Shown: one piece after another, positions 1 to 8,767 of the stretch | How positions within the stretch are numbered: position 1 is the stretch's first letter | Layout: every line of letters begins with the position of its first letter | Virus record (IMG/VR): IMGVR_UViG_3300043256_000348 | Span: 28,948-92,947 of that record | Direction: 5' to 3' (one strand) | Length of the DNA stretch: 64,000 nt | Origin: a virus | Program-made: the position numbers and the translations under genes | The notes under the pieces: generated by a model | The model's database searches: none | Seen by the model: the letters and a program-made list of their open reading frames with translations, nothing else | Told to the model about the DNA's origin: nothing

Positions 1-2
1 TG

Positions 3-254
3 AGCACCAACGTAGGGATAGTGACAGCGTGGAAGCAGGCCCACGACCTGGAGCTGATCGCCAAGCCGTGCTGGAACGACAAGATGGCGAAGATCACACT
101 AGACGAGCTGGAGGCCAGAATCGTGTGGCTGCGGGACGACCCGGTGCGGCGGGAGAAGGTGAGCAACTGCCTACGAAACTCGGTGATCGAGAAGTACAAC
201 TGGGAGCGTCTTGCAGCCAAGTGGATCGGAGCGATGGTAGGGACGGCTAAATGA
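3..254 (+). CDS. glycosyltransferase, C-terminal fragment (cut by window edge)
   Basis: The frame is open at the left edge, so only the last 83 residues are visible. They read like the C-terminal end of a group-1 (GT-B) glycosyltransferase: an acidic helix with a LDELEARIVWLRDDPVRREK-type segment followed by YNWERLAAKW, matching the usual 'YsWe' ending of that family. The sugar donor and acceptor cannot be deduced. An internal GTG at 21 is unlikely to be the true start, because the frame continues to the edge. The stop overlaps the next start in an ATGA junction. Confidence 0.55.
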   Translation, partial: STNVGIVTAWKQAHDLELIAKPCWNDKMAKITLDELEARIVWLRDDPVRREKVSNCLRNSVIEKYNWERLAAKWIGAMVGTAK

Positions 255-778
255 ACCCGATAACCCAAAAAGCGTGGGATGTATTTCGAGCATCATTTCA
301 GGATGGCGAGAGCGTTGTGGCCGAAGACGATGTGGGCCGGTTCTTCTACGGTAAGTTGCAAGCCGAAGAGGAGGGTATAACGTTGGTACGGCCCAGCAAA
401 TCGACGTTTCTTGAGTGGGATGAAATCGAGTTTATCGCTCACGATGGATTTCCTGTACAGCCAATTATGGGTATGAGTGCTGAAGAGGCAGAACTCCGAG
501 CCAGCATGGAACCCACGGACATTGTAAGGGCAATGCTGGAGCAATCGATTGACAGGCCACGCGAACGGAAAGTAAAGACGAAGGCAGTGCATTTCGGCGG
601 CGGCTGCCCGTGGTTTGCCGGGCCGGTACGACTGTTAGCTATACATAACCGGCGAAACAGTGGCCCGAAGTTCTGGTGTTGGCCTTATGATTCATTAGGT
701 GAGGTGATGGTATTCGGCTCTGGTGATGGCGCGGTGATGCATAGTTACGACTCAGAACACCTTTTCCTGGAAGTATAA
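251..778 (+). CDS. hypothetical protein, 175 aa
   Basis: It starts at an ATG overlapping the upstream stop and ends 3 nt before the methyltransferase gene. The protein is soluble and acidic, with no signal peptide, and has a central GGGCPWF segment. I do not recognise a family. Its position inside the glycosyltransferase/methyltransferase island suggests co-transcription only. Confidence 0.6.
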   Translation: MNPITQKAWDVFRASFQDGESVVAEDDVGRFFYGKLQAEEEGITLVRPSKSTFLEWDEIEFIAHDGFPVQPIMGMSAEEAELRASMEPTDIVRAMLEQSIDRPRERKVKTKAVHFGGGCPWFAGPVRLLAIHNRRNSGPKFWCWPYDSLGEVMVFGSGDGAVMHSYDSEHLFLEV

Positions 779-781
779 CCA

Positions 782-1405
782 ATGAGTCTCGTAATCCCCG
801 ACGAATGCCGAGATTTGATGGCTCGGCAAGTTACACAGTACCCGGACGACCTGGACTCGCCGGAAAAACTGGCGCAGGCCGAGCGGGACCTGTACTATTG
901 CTGGCTGCCGGGGATGCCGAAGGCGGTACTCGACCTAGCGGGCGGACTCGGCCGGACGACGGTGTCGCTGCACAACTGGTACTGTTCGCCGCGAATCCAC
1001 TACCACTTGGTTGACGGCGACAAGGTGTGCGAGAATCTTGTCGGGGGCTGGGAGCCGGAGCAGCAAGAGTGGTGCAACGACTTCGGCCTGACATGGAAGT
1101 TCCTGCGGGCGAACGGCCTGAAGGCCGGGCAAGTGTTCACGCACGACCTGACCGGGCCGCACGACTGCTTTGCAGAGATCCCGCCGGTAGACCTAGTGAT
1201 TAGCACGCTTGCTGTCGGCTTCCACTGGCCGATCGAGCCGTGGCTGGAGCGGCTGCGGCCGGTGTGCCACGAAAACACGCGGCTGATCTTCGGCGTCCGC
1301 CACGGCAAGTACGGGCCTGAGAGCAGGTTCGATGGCTTTGAGTTCATGGGCTTCGCCGAGTCCGGATGGAAACAGGACTTCCTGGCGTTGAAGCTACGGC
1401 AATGA
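782..1405 (+). CDS. SAM-dependent methyltransferase (class I-like)
   Basis: The 207-aa protein has a recognisable motif I, VLDLAGGLGRT at about residues 49-59. It is followed by an acidic strand end (LVDGD, about 76-80) and a later PPVDLVIST strand that fits motif IV. These are features of Rossmann-fold SAM methyltransferases. The substrate is unknown; neighbouring glycosyltransferases suggest sugar or small-molecule tailoring, which is inference. It overlaps the next gene by an ATGA junction. Confidence 0.6.
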   Translation: MSLVIPDECRDLMARQVTQYPDDLDSPEKLAQAERDLYYCWLPGMPKAVLDLAGGLGRTTVSLHNWYCSPRIHYHLVDGDKVCENLVGGWEPEQQEWCNDFGLTWKFLRANGLKAGQVFTHDLTGPHDCFAEIPPVDLVISTLAVGFHWPIEPWLERLRPVCHENTRLIFGVRHGKYGPESRFDGFEFMGFAESGWKQDFLALKLRQ

Positions 1406-1758
1406 TTGCGATCCCAACGCAATTCGACGTGAAGAAAGACGACTGGTACGGGGAAAAACTCTTGCTACCGGATGGATCGCTCGTACTTTTACGTTTCCGC
1501 GGCTGGACTGTCGCAACTTCCTTTCCCGGCTGCCATTCATGCCTCGCATTGCAGTTGACCGGCCGGACCAACGCCTATCGCTACTGCGACGCAGGTGCCG
1601 AACACCTCCTATGTGTCAACGTGGCCCCCGGCGTCTGGCCCGCCCTGAAAATTAAATTCATAGAACGCAGCATGGGCTGGAATGCGTTCTGGACCTACGA
1701 TGGTTCGCCGTTTCGCGCTGAAGTATACGAGCGGATTGACTTCGGCCGCCTGCTATGA
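1402..1758 (+). CDS. hypothetical protein, 118 aa
   Basis: The start at 1402 overlaps the methyltransferase stop, and the stop overlaps the radical-SAM start at 1755. This tight coupling argues for the downstream ATG rather than an earlier in-frame ATG at 1366. The protein has several tryptophans and cysteines but no motif I recognise. Confidence 0.55.
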   Translation: MIAIPTQFDVKKDDWYGEKLLLPDGSLVLLRFRGWTVATSFPGCHSCLALQLTGRTNAYRYCDAGAEHLLCVNVAPGVWPALKIKFIERSMGWNAFWTYDGSPFRAEVYERIDFGRLL

Positions 1759-3002
1759 TATTTTTGTTTCATCCAAAGCCCTATCTGATCCAGCCCAACG
1801 CACAGGTGGGCCTCGGGCTGCTCTGCTTGGCGACCTACGCGAGGGAGCTTGGGGCCGAGGTCCGGGTGGTCAACGCGCAGGCGTGGACGATTGACCGGGC
1901 AGTGGAAGCGGTGCCGTCGGACGTGACTGTGTGCATGGGCGGCTGCCTGGTCGACCGGCCAATCATCGACGATCTCTCAGCGAAGCTGCGGGCGAAGGGA
2001 TGCTACGTCGTGGCCGGCGGGCCGGTGGCAGACGGCGAGGCCCTGGGGCCGAGGTGCGCGAGCCTGATCGTGCGGGGCGCAGGGGAGCCGTTCGTCCACC
2101 GGTACGTGCAGGAGGGCTGGCGGCCGAAGGGGCGGGTCAACTCACCCTACATCGTCGACTACGGGGCGTACCCGATCCCCGATCGTCGGCTGCTCGGCGG
2201 GCAGTTCGGCGGGAACATCTATCACCCGCGGTCGGGCAGGCAGACGCCGGTATCGACCACGCTCCTGACGGCGAGGGGCTGCCGGTACTCGTGCGCCTTC
2301 TGCCGGTCGGGCTCCCGCCGCGAGTTCTACGAGTACCCCCGGTCGCGGATTAGGGCCGAGCTGGAACAGATCGTGGAGCTTGGTATCCGCGACGTGCGGC
2401 TGGCGGACGACAACCTGGCATCCGGCCAGTCGAGATTCGCACGCCTGTGTGAGTTGCTGGGACAGCATGGCATCCACTGGCGGGCGAGCCTACGTACCTA
2501 TCCTAACGATGTGTCTCTGTACCGGACGATGGCCGAGAGCGGCTGCATAGAGGTGAGCCTCGGCGTCGAGAGCGCTGACCCCGCCGTGCTGAGGACGCTC
2601 CGGAAGGGCAGCCGCGTGGAATCGAACGAGCGGGCCGTGGCGAATGCTGTGGCCAGCGGAATCCCGCACGTCCGGGCCCTGATGATGATGAGCACGCCAG
2701 GGGAGACGGCCGAGACCCTCGACCTGAACAAGCGGTGGGCGGAAGCCCATCCCGAGGTGACGATCTGCCTAAGCGCCTTCGTGCCGTTCCCAGGCACGGC
2801 GATATTCCAATCGCCGGAGCGGTTCGGCTGCCGACTGGAAATGGACCTGGACAACCTGAACTTCTTCGCATTCCAGGGCGACGGGGCTTTGCCAGGGGCT
2901 CATGTGGGTATAATAAATGGTATGAGCCGTGATGAGCTGACGCGGCAGTTGCGGGCTTTCCGGGGATTTCTCGAAGAGCGGGGACAGATCAATGAAGGAT
3001 AA
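1755..3002 (+). CDS. B12-binding-type radical SAM protein
   Basis: This 415-aa protein has a cobalamin-binding-like N-terminal Rossmann half (GLGLLCLATYAREL, then CMGG and VAGGP strands). A radical SAM core carries the cluster motif C-x3-C-x2-C (C176, C180, C183), and a later GVESADP-type strand fits the barrel. Members of this family transfer methyl groups or build C-C, C-S or sugar modifications; the substrate here is unknown. Its 3' end overlaps the next gene by 11 nt. It lies among glycosyltransferase genes, so a role in making or modifying a glycan precursor is plausible but inferred. Confidence 0.8.
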   Translation: MIFLFHPKPYLIQPNAQVGLGLLCLATYARELGAEVRVVNAQAWTIDRAVEAVPSDVTVCMGGCLVDRPIIDDLSAKLRAKGCYVVAGGPVADGEALGPRCASLIVRGAGEPFVHRYVQEGWRPKGRVNSPYIVDYGAYPIPDRRLLGGQFGGNIYHPRSGRQTPVSTTLLTARGCRYSCAFCRSGSRREFYEYPRSRIRAELEQIVELGIRDVRLADDNLASGQSRFARLCELLGQHGIHWRASLRTYPNDVSLYRTMAESGCIEVSLGVESADPAVLRTLRKGSRVESNERAVANAVASGIPHVRALMMMSTPGETAETLDLNKRWAEAHPEVTICLSAFVPFPGTAIFQSPERFGCRLEMDLDNLNFFAFQGDGALPGAHVGIINGMSRDELTRQLRAFRGFLEERGQINEG

Positions 3003-3280
3003 CAGCGAGCAGCCGCCAGATCCTCTTGTGGACCGATTGGCTTGTGCCCTGAAACGTGAATTGAATGTGTGGACTGAAACCGACAGCCGTATCCTTGAGG
3101 TGACCAAGGGAACGTGGCTACGGGCTCGCGTCGAATGCCGATTGGCATTGGAAGACTTGCGGACGGCAATTCGCAACGAATATCAACGCACTGCTATCGT
3201 CCTGGGTAAATGGCTTCTGGCTTTGTGGCGACGAAAGAAACCGTGAATCCAGGCGTTCCTTGAAGAGAGAGGACAGATCA
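2967..3280 (+). repeat. duplicated ribosome-binding leader upstream of two adjacent genes
   Basis: The 25 nt before the ATG at 2992 (ending in GGGGACAGATCA) are nearly repeated before the ATG at 3281 (ending in GAGGACAGATCA), with the same CTCGAAGAG/CTTGAAGAG lead-in. The first copy is coding sequence for the end of the radical-SAM protein. This suggests the small gene at 2992 was inserted together with a copied start cassette. Confidence 0.6.
2992..3246 (+). CDS. small conserved protein, paralogue of the gene at 28604
   Basis: The 84-aa helical protein contains ALKRELNVW, VTKGTWLRARVE and LRTAIRNE. These align closely with ALKRELDVW, ATKGTFFRARVE and LCRVLRNE in the 72-aa protein at 28604-28822. 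The C-terminus is basic and tryptophan-rich. No function is known. The two copies lie about 25 kb apart in different operons and differ mainly at both ends. Confidence 0.65.
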   Translation: MKDNSEQPPDPLVDRLACALKRELNVWTETDSRILEVTKGTWLRARVECRLALEDLRTAIRNEYQRTAIVLGKWLLALWRRKKP

Positions 3281-4012
3281 ATGTCGGATAGGGAGCCGAA
3301 GTTTCAGGTTGGGGACCTTGTGCGTCACCGGGCGAGCGGTACGCCGGTCGTGATCAGTCAGGTGCATACCGGATGCAAACTACATGGCTCCGGTACCGCC
3401 TCTTGTAGCGTAAACTGCGGGTCAGGCGCGTTCATTGGCTCCTATACGCTCCATAGGGAATTCGGTGATTCATTTTCGTGTGACGAACTGCTCTTAGAAT
3501 TAGCAGAGATAGACTCGCCGGAACCGTCCCCTAAACCAGAACCACCCAAGATAGAGGTTCTCAGGGAAGACCAGACGAGAGTGGAGGAGGCGGGCCCGCG
3601 TCAACACCTTCTTTCTGCGGACGATTGCCAGAGAATCCTAAATGAAGTCACCTGCACTATCGTGAGGCACGCCATTTCGGTAGAGCAGTTATTGCCATGG
3701 ATAAGACTGGCAGGAAACATGCAGGACAGAGGCATACACGCCCGTACTGCCAGCGGACTGTTAAACAACGTGATTTCCGGAAGCCCACGCCATCGGGCCA
3801 GGGAGATTAAGAGCGAGTATCCTAAACCGGAGCCGCCGGAGAATGATGTTCTCAGAGAGGACCAAACAAAGGTGGCGAAACCGGAACCCCCTCCCAACCG
3901 CGACACGACACAAGGTAAGGTGCCGGAGCCTCCGCCGAACCGCGAAACACGCGAGGGCGATGTGCCGCCACCGGCAGATTTCGACCCTTACAGAATCCCG
4001 AAAGGGAAATGA
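3281..4012 (+). CDS. hypothetical protein with Pro/Glu-rich repeat tail, 243 aa
   Basis: The N-terminal 75 residues look like a small beta-barrel (FQVGDLVRHRASGTPVVI, then paired cysteines), as in KOW/SH3-like 'HTGCKL' modules. The middle is helical. The C-terminal third repeats VLREDQTRV/VLREDQTKV and PEPPPNR elements, a flexible linker. The ATG at 3281 follows the GGACAG leader; an upstream TTG at 3260 is less likely. Function unknown. Confidence 0.6.
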   Translation: MSDREPKFQVGDLVRHRASGTPVVISQVHTGCKLHGSGTASCSVNCGSGAFIGSYTLHREFGDSFSCDELLLELAEIDSPEPSPKPEPPKIEVLREDQTRVEEAGPRQHLLSADDCQRILNEVTCTIVRHAISVEQLLPWIRLAGNMQDRGIHARTASGLLNNVISGSPRHRAREIKSEYPKPEPPENDVLREDQTKVAKPEPPPNRDTTQGKVPEPPPNRETREGDVPPPADFDPYRIPKGK

Positions 4013-4036
4013 TGCACGAGACATAAGGAATCCAAG

Positions 4037-4300
4037 ATGACTCCCAAGCAAGTACACAACGAACTTGAGCTTATGCGCGGCGTTCGCAGTGAAGCCATCA
4101 CAATCTGCGGCGTTGACGCTACCTTATTGCCCAAAGAAACTTTAATCCTGGCCTTGCAGGTCCAGGAAGACTCGCACAGGCAGCGACTTGATATGATGAA
4201 GAAATCGGCCGGGGTAGGCGGCATGTTGCACGCCGCCGCCCAGTTCGCTAAAGACGGGAGGTTGCTTGATGCACGAGAACTGCAAGCTGATCTTCCTTGA
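4037..4300 (+). CDS. hypothetical protein, 87 aa
   Basis: This is a short, mostly helical soluble protein with no recognisable motif. It overlaps the next small gene by 32 nt, consistent with a coupled operon. Confidence 0.5.
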   Translation: MTPKQVHNELELMRGVRSEAITICGVDATLLPKETLILALQVQEDSHRQRLDMMKKSAGVGGMLHAAAQFAKDGRLLDARELQADLP

Positions 4301-4409
4301 CCGCTGCCTCGGCTGTTTCCTGCCGGGGATGTTTATGCTTGCCCCCGGCGACTGGCGGGGACCGGACACGGTGCATGTTGACTCCCTGCTGATTGCGAGG
4401 AAGCCATGA
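4269..4409 (+). CDS. small protein, 46 aa
   Basis: The ATG at 4269 follows GGGAGG at good spacing. The frame (starting MHENCKLIFLDRCLGC) ends in an ATGA overlap with the gene at 4406. A CxxC-like pair and a hydrophobic stretch (FLPGMFMLAP) are visible. The family is unknown; overlap geometry at both ends supports expression. Confidence 0.45.
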   Translation: MHENCKLIFLDRCLGCFLPGMFMLAPGDWRGPDTVHVDSLLIARKP

Positions 4410-4879
4410 GATTCGTCTTCGGTTGGTTGTCATGCCTGCTCGGTCTGCACCGGAAGGTCTACTGGTCGCCGGAAGACTGTGAACGTGAGCGAGCCATGGG
4501 CGGCATGTGTACGCCCTGGTCATGTTCACGTTGCGGCCACCAATCACAGATATTCCGTTATCCTCTGTGCCCGCCTCGGCCTGGACGGGAAGCCATGAGT
4601 GATTCAGTCGGTGACCGGATCGTTGAGGGGCTGCAAGACTTCACCGAAACTCTGAAGTGCTACAGAGGAGAATCGCTGGAGAAATTGTATTCCATTATCG
4701 CCATCCACCCATTGGCCGTCGGCATTCATACATATCCGCATGCCGACAAGAACAACCAACGTATCCACGCAGGTTGCGAAGAGCTTGAGCGGCAGGGCAG
4801 GATCTACCGCAAGACTGACGAGCCGAATCACTGCTTCTGGCTGCCGACAAAACAAGAGGACACTACCGATGGCGACTGA
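4406..4879 (+). CDS. two-part protein: Cys-rich N-half, winged-helix-like C-half
   Basis: The first 63 residues resemble short phage zinc proteins: a hydrophobic start, then CTPWSCSRCGH, then CPP. The remainder (from the Met at 4595, which has its own GGGAAGCC leader) is helical. It ends in a segment, IHAGCEELERQGRIYRK, typical of a recognition helix plus wing. This may be a fusion of two small phage proteins or may have an internal start. Confidence 0.5.
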   Translation: MRFVFGWLSCLLGLHRKVYWSPEDCERERAMGGMCTPWSCSRCGHQSQIFRYPLCPPRPGREAMSDSVGDRIVEGLQDFTETLKCYRGESLEKLYSIIAIHPLAVGIHTYPHADKNNQRIHAGCEELERQGRIYRKTDEPNHCFWLPTKQEDTTDGD

Positions 4880-5831
4880 CATCCGACTCGCCTTCGTGTT
4901 CAACCCCGACAACCCGTACCTCTGCGGCAAGCGATACCAGGTGAACTTCCGCAAGTGGTTCCTGGAGGCGCTGCCACGTGCCGAGGGTCTGCGGGTGGAC
5001 TTCATCACCAACGCCCAGCGGCTGGACTTGCAGCCCGTGTCCAAGCTGTACGACGCCTGGCTCTTCTTCGACGCGATGGAGTGGGGCCTGCCGCCTGTGC
5101 TCACCGGGGTCGATAAGATCAAGGCCGTGAAGGTCTGCCACATCGGGGACGCGCACGGCGTCAACAAGCTATCGAAGGCGTTCGGCGGCACGAAGCTGGA
5201 CTGCTGCCAGCGGTTCGGCTTCGACTACTACTTCTTCCAGCACTCGCCGAGCTACTTTTACCGGCACTACCCGGCCGACTTCCGCTACTGGTGGATTCCG
5301 ATGGGGGTGGACGCGGAGCTGTACCGCGAGGTCAAGCCGTGGAGCGAGCGGCGGTTCGATAAGGTGCTGCTGACCGGCTGCCTTGGGTCGGAGTATTATC
5401 CACTGCGAACGCGGCTCGCCGATCACCCAATGGTCCGCTATGAGAAGCCCGGATCGTACAGCGGGTGGGACAGCTACGCACCGGGCAAGTGGGACGAGGA
5501 TCGGTACAAGCTGCTGCTGGAAGAGTGGGGGGCATCGATCGCGTCCGGCTATTCCGTGGTGAATAAGTATTTCGAGATACCGGCTGCGGGGTGTTTGACG
5601 TTCGCGCACATCGACGGGGACAACGGATGCGGCGTGATAGAATTCGATCCGGACGAAGTGGTGCTGGTCAACAACGCGACGGCCGACGCGAAGATTGCTG
5701 AGTTCTTGGAGAGGCCGGCTGATCCGAAGTGGAACGTCCGGGCCGCCCTCGGCCGAAACTACGTGATGGAAAACTTTTGCCACGACAAGACCGTGCAGAT
5801 GCTTGTCGAGAAACTGAGGGAGGCGTTATGA
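4869..5831 (+). CDS. CgeB-like glycosyltransferase
   Basis: The 320-aa protein ends with the signature of CgeB/GT-B-like glycosyltransferases: VVNKYFEIPAAGCLTFA, then a charged EFDPDEVVLV strand and a terminal helix. An N-terminal HIGDAHG and a central IPMGVD strand fit the family. The start at 4869 overlaps the upstream stop; the reading frame extends further left but without a better start. It is the first of three tandem relatives. Donor and acceptor are unknown; virion, DNA-base or host-glycan glycosylation are all possible. Confidence 0.7.
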   Translation: MATDIRLAFVFNPDNPYLCGKRYQVNFRKWFLEALPRAEGLRVDFITNAQRLDLQPVSKLYDAWLFFDAMEWGLPPVLTGVDKIKAVKVCHIGDAHGVNKLSKAFGGTKLDCCQRFGFDYYFFQHSPSYFYRHYPADFRYWWIPMGVDAELYREVKPWSERRFDKVLLTGCLGSEYYPLRTRLADHPMVRYEKPGSYSGWDSYAPGKWDEDRYKLLLEEWGASIASGYSVVNKYFEIPAAGCLTFAHIDGDNGCGVIEFDPDEVVLVNNATADAKIAEFLERPADPKWNVRAALGRNYVMENFCHDKTVQMLVEKLREAL

Positions 5832-6844
5832 GAATCCTAGTCTTGTGCCCACAACCGCTTTGGGGCAGCCGATTATCCGCCAGTCGCCGGCACGACGTGA
5901 AGGCCCTGGAGCGACGGCCCGACGTGACGCTGAAGATGTCCGGCTACGGCTGGCCGGACTGGCAACAAAACGACACTGCCCTGGCGAACGTGCGGCGGAT
6001 CATGCGCGACGCGGACTGCGTGTACACCTATAAAATCGGAGGCAACCCCCGCAAGGGAGTGCCGGCGGCGAACGATCCCGGCAGTATAGCGGACGGCTAC
6101 CTCGTTGTCCAGAAATGGCAGGAAATGTGGTGGACCGGCACGGGGCCGAACGATCCGGAGCCGGCGTGGAAGCAGGCTGTCGCCGAGCGTGTCGGCTTGG
6201 CGATTCTATCCCACGCGAACGACGTGCCCCGGATGATGGAGGCTGCCAAGCGGGGCGTGCAGGTCGCGGTGATCCCCCACGCCGCCGAGCCCCAGGTGTT
6301 CGCCCAAGCAGCACAGGAATGGCCCGGCCGCAAGATCGACGTGCTGTTGACGGGGAGCATCGGCGAGAACCACTACCCCCTGCGGGGCCGCTGGCAGAAG
6401 CTCATGCAGGACGGCAGGCTGCCGGGGGCGTGCTACCAGCATCCGCACCCGGGCTACTGGTTCAACGGCGAGCAGCAGGCCGAGGCCCGGGTCCGCGACT
6501 ACGCACAGAACCTCGGCAAGTCGAAGATCGTGCTGGGCTGCACGAGCCGCCACAGGTATGAACTGGCCCGCTTCCCGGAGGCCGCGATGGCGGGGGCCAT
6601 CCACGTCTCGGACATGCCGGAGATTCCGCTGAAGGGATACGAGGATTTCATCGTGCCGGTCGAGGCTGACTGGTCGGACGAGCGACTGATCCAGACGGTG
6701 GCCGACCTTCTGGCGGACAAGCAAAAACTGAGCGTGATGAGCGAGCGGGCGCAGGCCACTGCCCGGCAGTCGTTCACTTGGGAAAAGTGGGCTGATCGAT
6801 TCGTGGACGCGGTGAAGCGAACACTAGGAGGACCCAATGGCTAA
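5828..6844 (+). CDS. CgeB-like glycosyltransferase
   Basis: The 338-aa protein starts MRILVLCPQPLWGSR at an ATGA overlap. It shares GYGWPDW, VIPHAAEPQVF, LLTGS..HYPLRGRW and FPEAAMAGAIHVSDMPE with the gene at 7593, so the two are paralogues. The last segment is the nucleotide-sugar-binding half typical of GT-B folds. It ends with the FTWEKWADRF motif common to glycosyltransferase termini. Confidence 0.7.
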   Translation: MRILVLCPQPLWGSRLSASRRHDVKALERRPDVTLKMSGYGWPDWQQNDTALANVRRIMRDADCVYTYKIGGNPRKGVPAANDPGSIADGYLVVQKWQEMWWTGTGPNDPEPAWKQAVAERVGLAILSHANDVPRMMEAAKRGVQVAVIPHAAEPQVFAQAAQEWPGRKIDVLLTGSIGENHYPLRGRWQKLMQDGRLPGACYQHPHPGYWFNGEQQAEARVRDYAQNLGKSKIVLGCTSRHRYELARFPEAAMAGAIHVSDMPEIPLKGYEDFIVPVEADWSDERLIQTVADLLADKQKLSVMSERAQATARQSFTWEKWADRFVDAVKRTLGGPNG

Positions 6845-7196
6845 CCAGCTTAAAGACTGGAAAGACGACTACGATTGGAAGAATGCGTTTTCCATGGCCG
6901 TCGATGGGATAGAGTGCCCTTATGACGTTCGTGGTCCGATCGAAAACGTCCGGCGGGTTATTGCCTGTGATGAGGGGGAAAACGACGGCGCTGAGTGGAT
7001 TGCTGTTGTAGAATGGAGCGATGGCAAATTCGCCGTGATGGCCGCTGGCTGCGACTACACGGGATGGGACTGCCAGGCCGGGGGAACTATCGAGTTCTAC
7101 GATAGCGAGGAAGTCGCGTTGGTCGAACTAACGCCCGAACAAGCTGCTCGCTTAGGCGTGCCCCACGATGCCAATAAAGGAGGACCCGATGCCTGA
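6837..7196 (+). CDS. hypothetical protein, 119 aa
   Basis: The ATG lies after AGGAGGACCCA and overlaps the upstream gene by 8 nt. The sequence is acidic with a compact CDYTGWDCQAGG motif and a WIAVVEWSDGKFAVM strand pair. It looks like a small phage accessory protein; no function can be assigned. Confidence 0.6.
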   Translation: MANQLKDWKDDYDWKNAFSMAVDGIECPYDVRGPIENVRRVIACDEGENDGAEWIAVVEWSDGKFAVMAAGCDYTGWDCQAGGTIEFYDSEEVALVELTPEQAARLGVPHDANKGGPDA

Positions 7197-7596
7197 CCAA
7201 CTGCAAGCCGGCTCGGAGCTTGTGGCGCGCGTCGCGGTAGAGGTCATGGGCTATGAGTGGTGCCCACCTTACACGCCTCGCATCGGCGGGCAGAATCCGC
7301 CGTATCATCCTGGCGGTGCATGGAAGCTACCAGACGGGTCATATCGAATCAGCTTTCGGCCGGACCTGTACTGGTCGGCTGCGGGGGAAGTGCTGGAGAA
7401 ATTACGAGAGATGTGGACCGAGGCGACCAACGGCGCGAGTGGTTTTGATGACGACTTTCCAAAACCCTTCGATGATGGTGCGTTCTTCAATTCGCTGCAT
7501 CGGCACGCGGATCGGCGATGGCCGTGGGCGTTCTTGTACGCGACGCCCCTGGCAATCTGCCGGGCGGCCCTGGCTGCCGTGGAGGCAAAGCAATGA
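7189..7596 (+). CDS. phage ABA-sandwich-like protein, 135 aa
   Basis: An early VMGYEW, a FRPDLYWSAAGEVLEKL block and a closing PLAICRAALAAVEAK resemble the small 'phage ABA sandwich' family (LVMGW ... WEV.E.M ... AICRAAL), whose role is unknown. The strong AAGGAGGACCCG leader decides the start at 7189 over an in-frame ATG at 7168. Confidence 0.5.
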   Translation: MPDQLQAGSELVARVAVEVMGYEWCPPYTPRIGGQNPPYHPGGAWKLPDGSYRISFRPDLYWSAAGEVLEKLREMWTEATNGASGFDDDFPKPFDDGAFFNSLHRHADRRWPWAFLYATPLAICRAALAAVEAKQ

Positions 7597-8543
7597 GAAT
7601 CCTCTACCTCAGCAGCCAGCGATGGTATGAGCAGAAGATGGACCGCACTCGCGTTCTGAATGTCGAGGCCGTACGCAGGCAGCCGAGCGTCAACCTGCAC
7701 ATCTGGGGCAACGGCTGGCCAGATTACGTCGAGGGCGAACTACTGGAGCAAAACATCCGCCGCAGGGGCATTGAGTATCCCGACCTTGTGTGGTGCTTCA
7801 AGGCGAACGAGCACAAAGGCGTGGCTGAGTTCCCACGGCCGAAAGCCATCGAGCTAAACGACTGCTACGACGCCAAGATTGCTGACGAGGTACGGGCTGC
7901 CGCCCCGTCGCTTGTCGTCTACCACCACGAGAACGACTGGCAATCGGAGAACATGAGGGACGGAGCCCGACCGGGGTGTGATTTCATCCACGTTCCGCAC
8001 TGCGCAGACAAGGCCGTTTTCTACCGCGAGGGCGACTGGGACCGGCCGATCGACTGCCTCTTCGCCGGCGCGCTTCACGAGACGATCTACCCGCTCCGCT
8101 CGCGGTACGTGCAGCTCATCAAGGGCGGCGCGATTCCAGGCGAGGTCCGCCGCTTCCCAGGACACCGGACGCGAACTGCCGGTGAGGGGGAGGCCCAGCA
8201 CCACAGTTTCTCGAACCACCTGCGGCGGTCGAAGGTGGCCCTCTGCTGCTCCTCGACTTACAAGTACGCCCTAAGCAAGTACGTCGAGGCCATCGCGGCT
8301 GGATGCGTGGTGGTGGGCGATATGCCAGACGACCAGTTGTTCCGGGACACGCTAGGGCGGGCACTCGTTGAGGTGAACAACAGCATGGCAGACGACCAGA
8401 TCATGCGAATCGTGAAGGAAACACTGGCCGATCCGGCCGAGCTAGAACGGCGACGGGAGTTCGGATACGCCGAGTACCTAGCCGCCTACACTACGGAGCA
8501 CTGGGCTCGCCGGTTTCTGGAGGCTGCCAGTCGAGTCGTTTGA
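7593..8543 (+). CDS. CgeB-like glycosyltransferase
   Basis: The 316-aa paralogue of the gene at 5828 shares GNGWPDY, HVPHCADKAVF, LFAGALHETIYPLRSRY and a late YVEAIAAGCVVVGDMPDD nucleotide-sugar site. It starts at an ATGA overlap. Its 3' end converges on, and overlaps by 53 nt, the leftward gene at 8491-8766, so this is the end of the rightward modification operon. No terminator hairpin is evident at the junction. Confidence 0.7.
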   Translation: MRILYLSSQRWYEQKMDRTRVLNVEAVRRQPSVNLHIWGNGWPDYVEGELLEQNIRRRGIEYPDLVWCFKANEHKGVAEFPRPKAIELNDCYDAKIADEVRAAAPSLVVYHHENDWQSENMRDGARPGCDFIHVPHCADKAVFYREGDWDRPIDCLFAGALHETIYPLRSRYVQLIKGGAIPGEVRRFPGHRTRTAGEGEAQHHSFSNHLRRSKVALCCSSTYKYALSKYVEAIAAGCVVVGDMPDDQLFRDTLGRALVEVNNSMADDQIMRIVKETLADPAELERRREFGYAEYLAAYTTEHWARRFLEAASRVV

Positions 8544-8766
8544 TGTGCTCGACCATCTTCGGCTCCCGCTTTACTATCGCGAGAACCTCCGGCCGGCTGA
8601 AGTGCCGCCCCATGATCCATAGCGGCTCGTCAACCAGCTCCTGCAATTCAGAGTCAGGCATTTCTGTCTTGAGAGTGCCGCACCGGGGGCACCAGAATAC
8701 GCGGCGTGCGTCCCCGGTCGGCACGCCGACGTTCTGTAAAGTATGGTCGCAAATCGAACAGGCCAT
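8491..8766 (-). CDS. zinc-ribbon protein, 91 aa
   Basis: It starts MACSICDHTL after AAGGAG. Two CxxC pairs (CSIC and CPRCG) predict a zinc ribbon, followed by a helical tail. It is the last gene of the leftward operon and overlaps the convergent glycosyltransferase at its 3' end. A transcription- or replication-accessory role is typical of such proteins but cannot be shown. Confidence 0.6.
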   Translation of the reverse strand: MACSICDHTLQNVGVPTGDARRVFWCPRCGTLKTEMPDSELQELVDEPLWIMGRHFSRPEVLAIVKREPKMVEHIKRLDWQPPETGEPSAP

Positions 8767-8767
8767 G

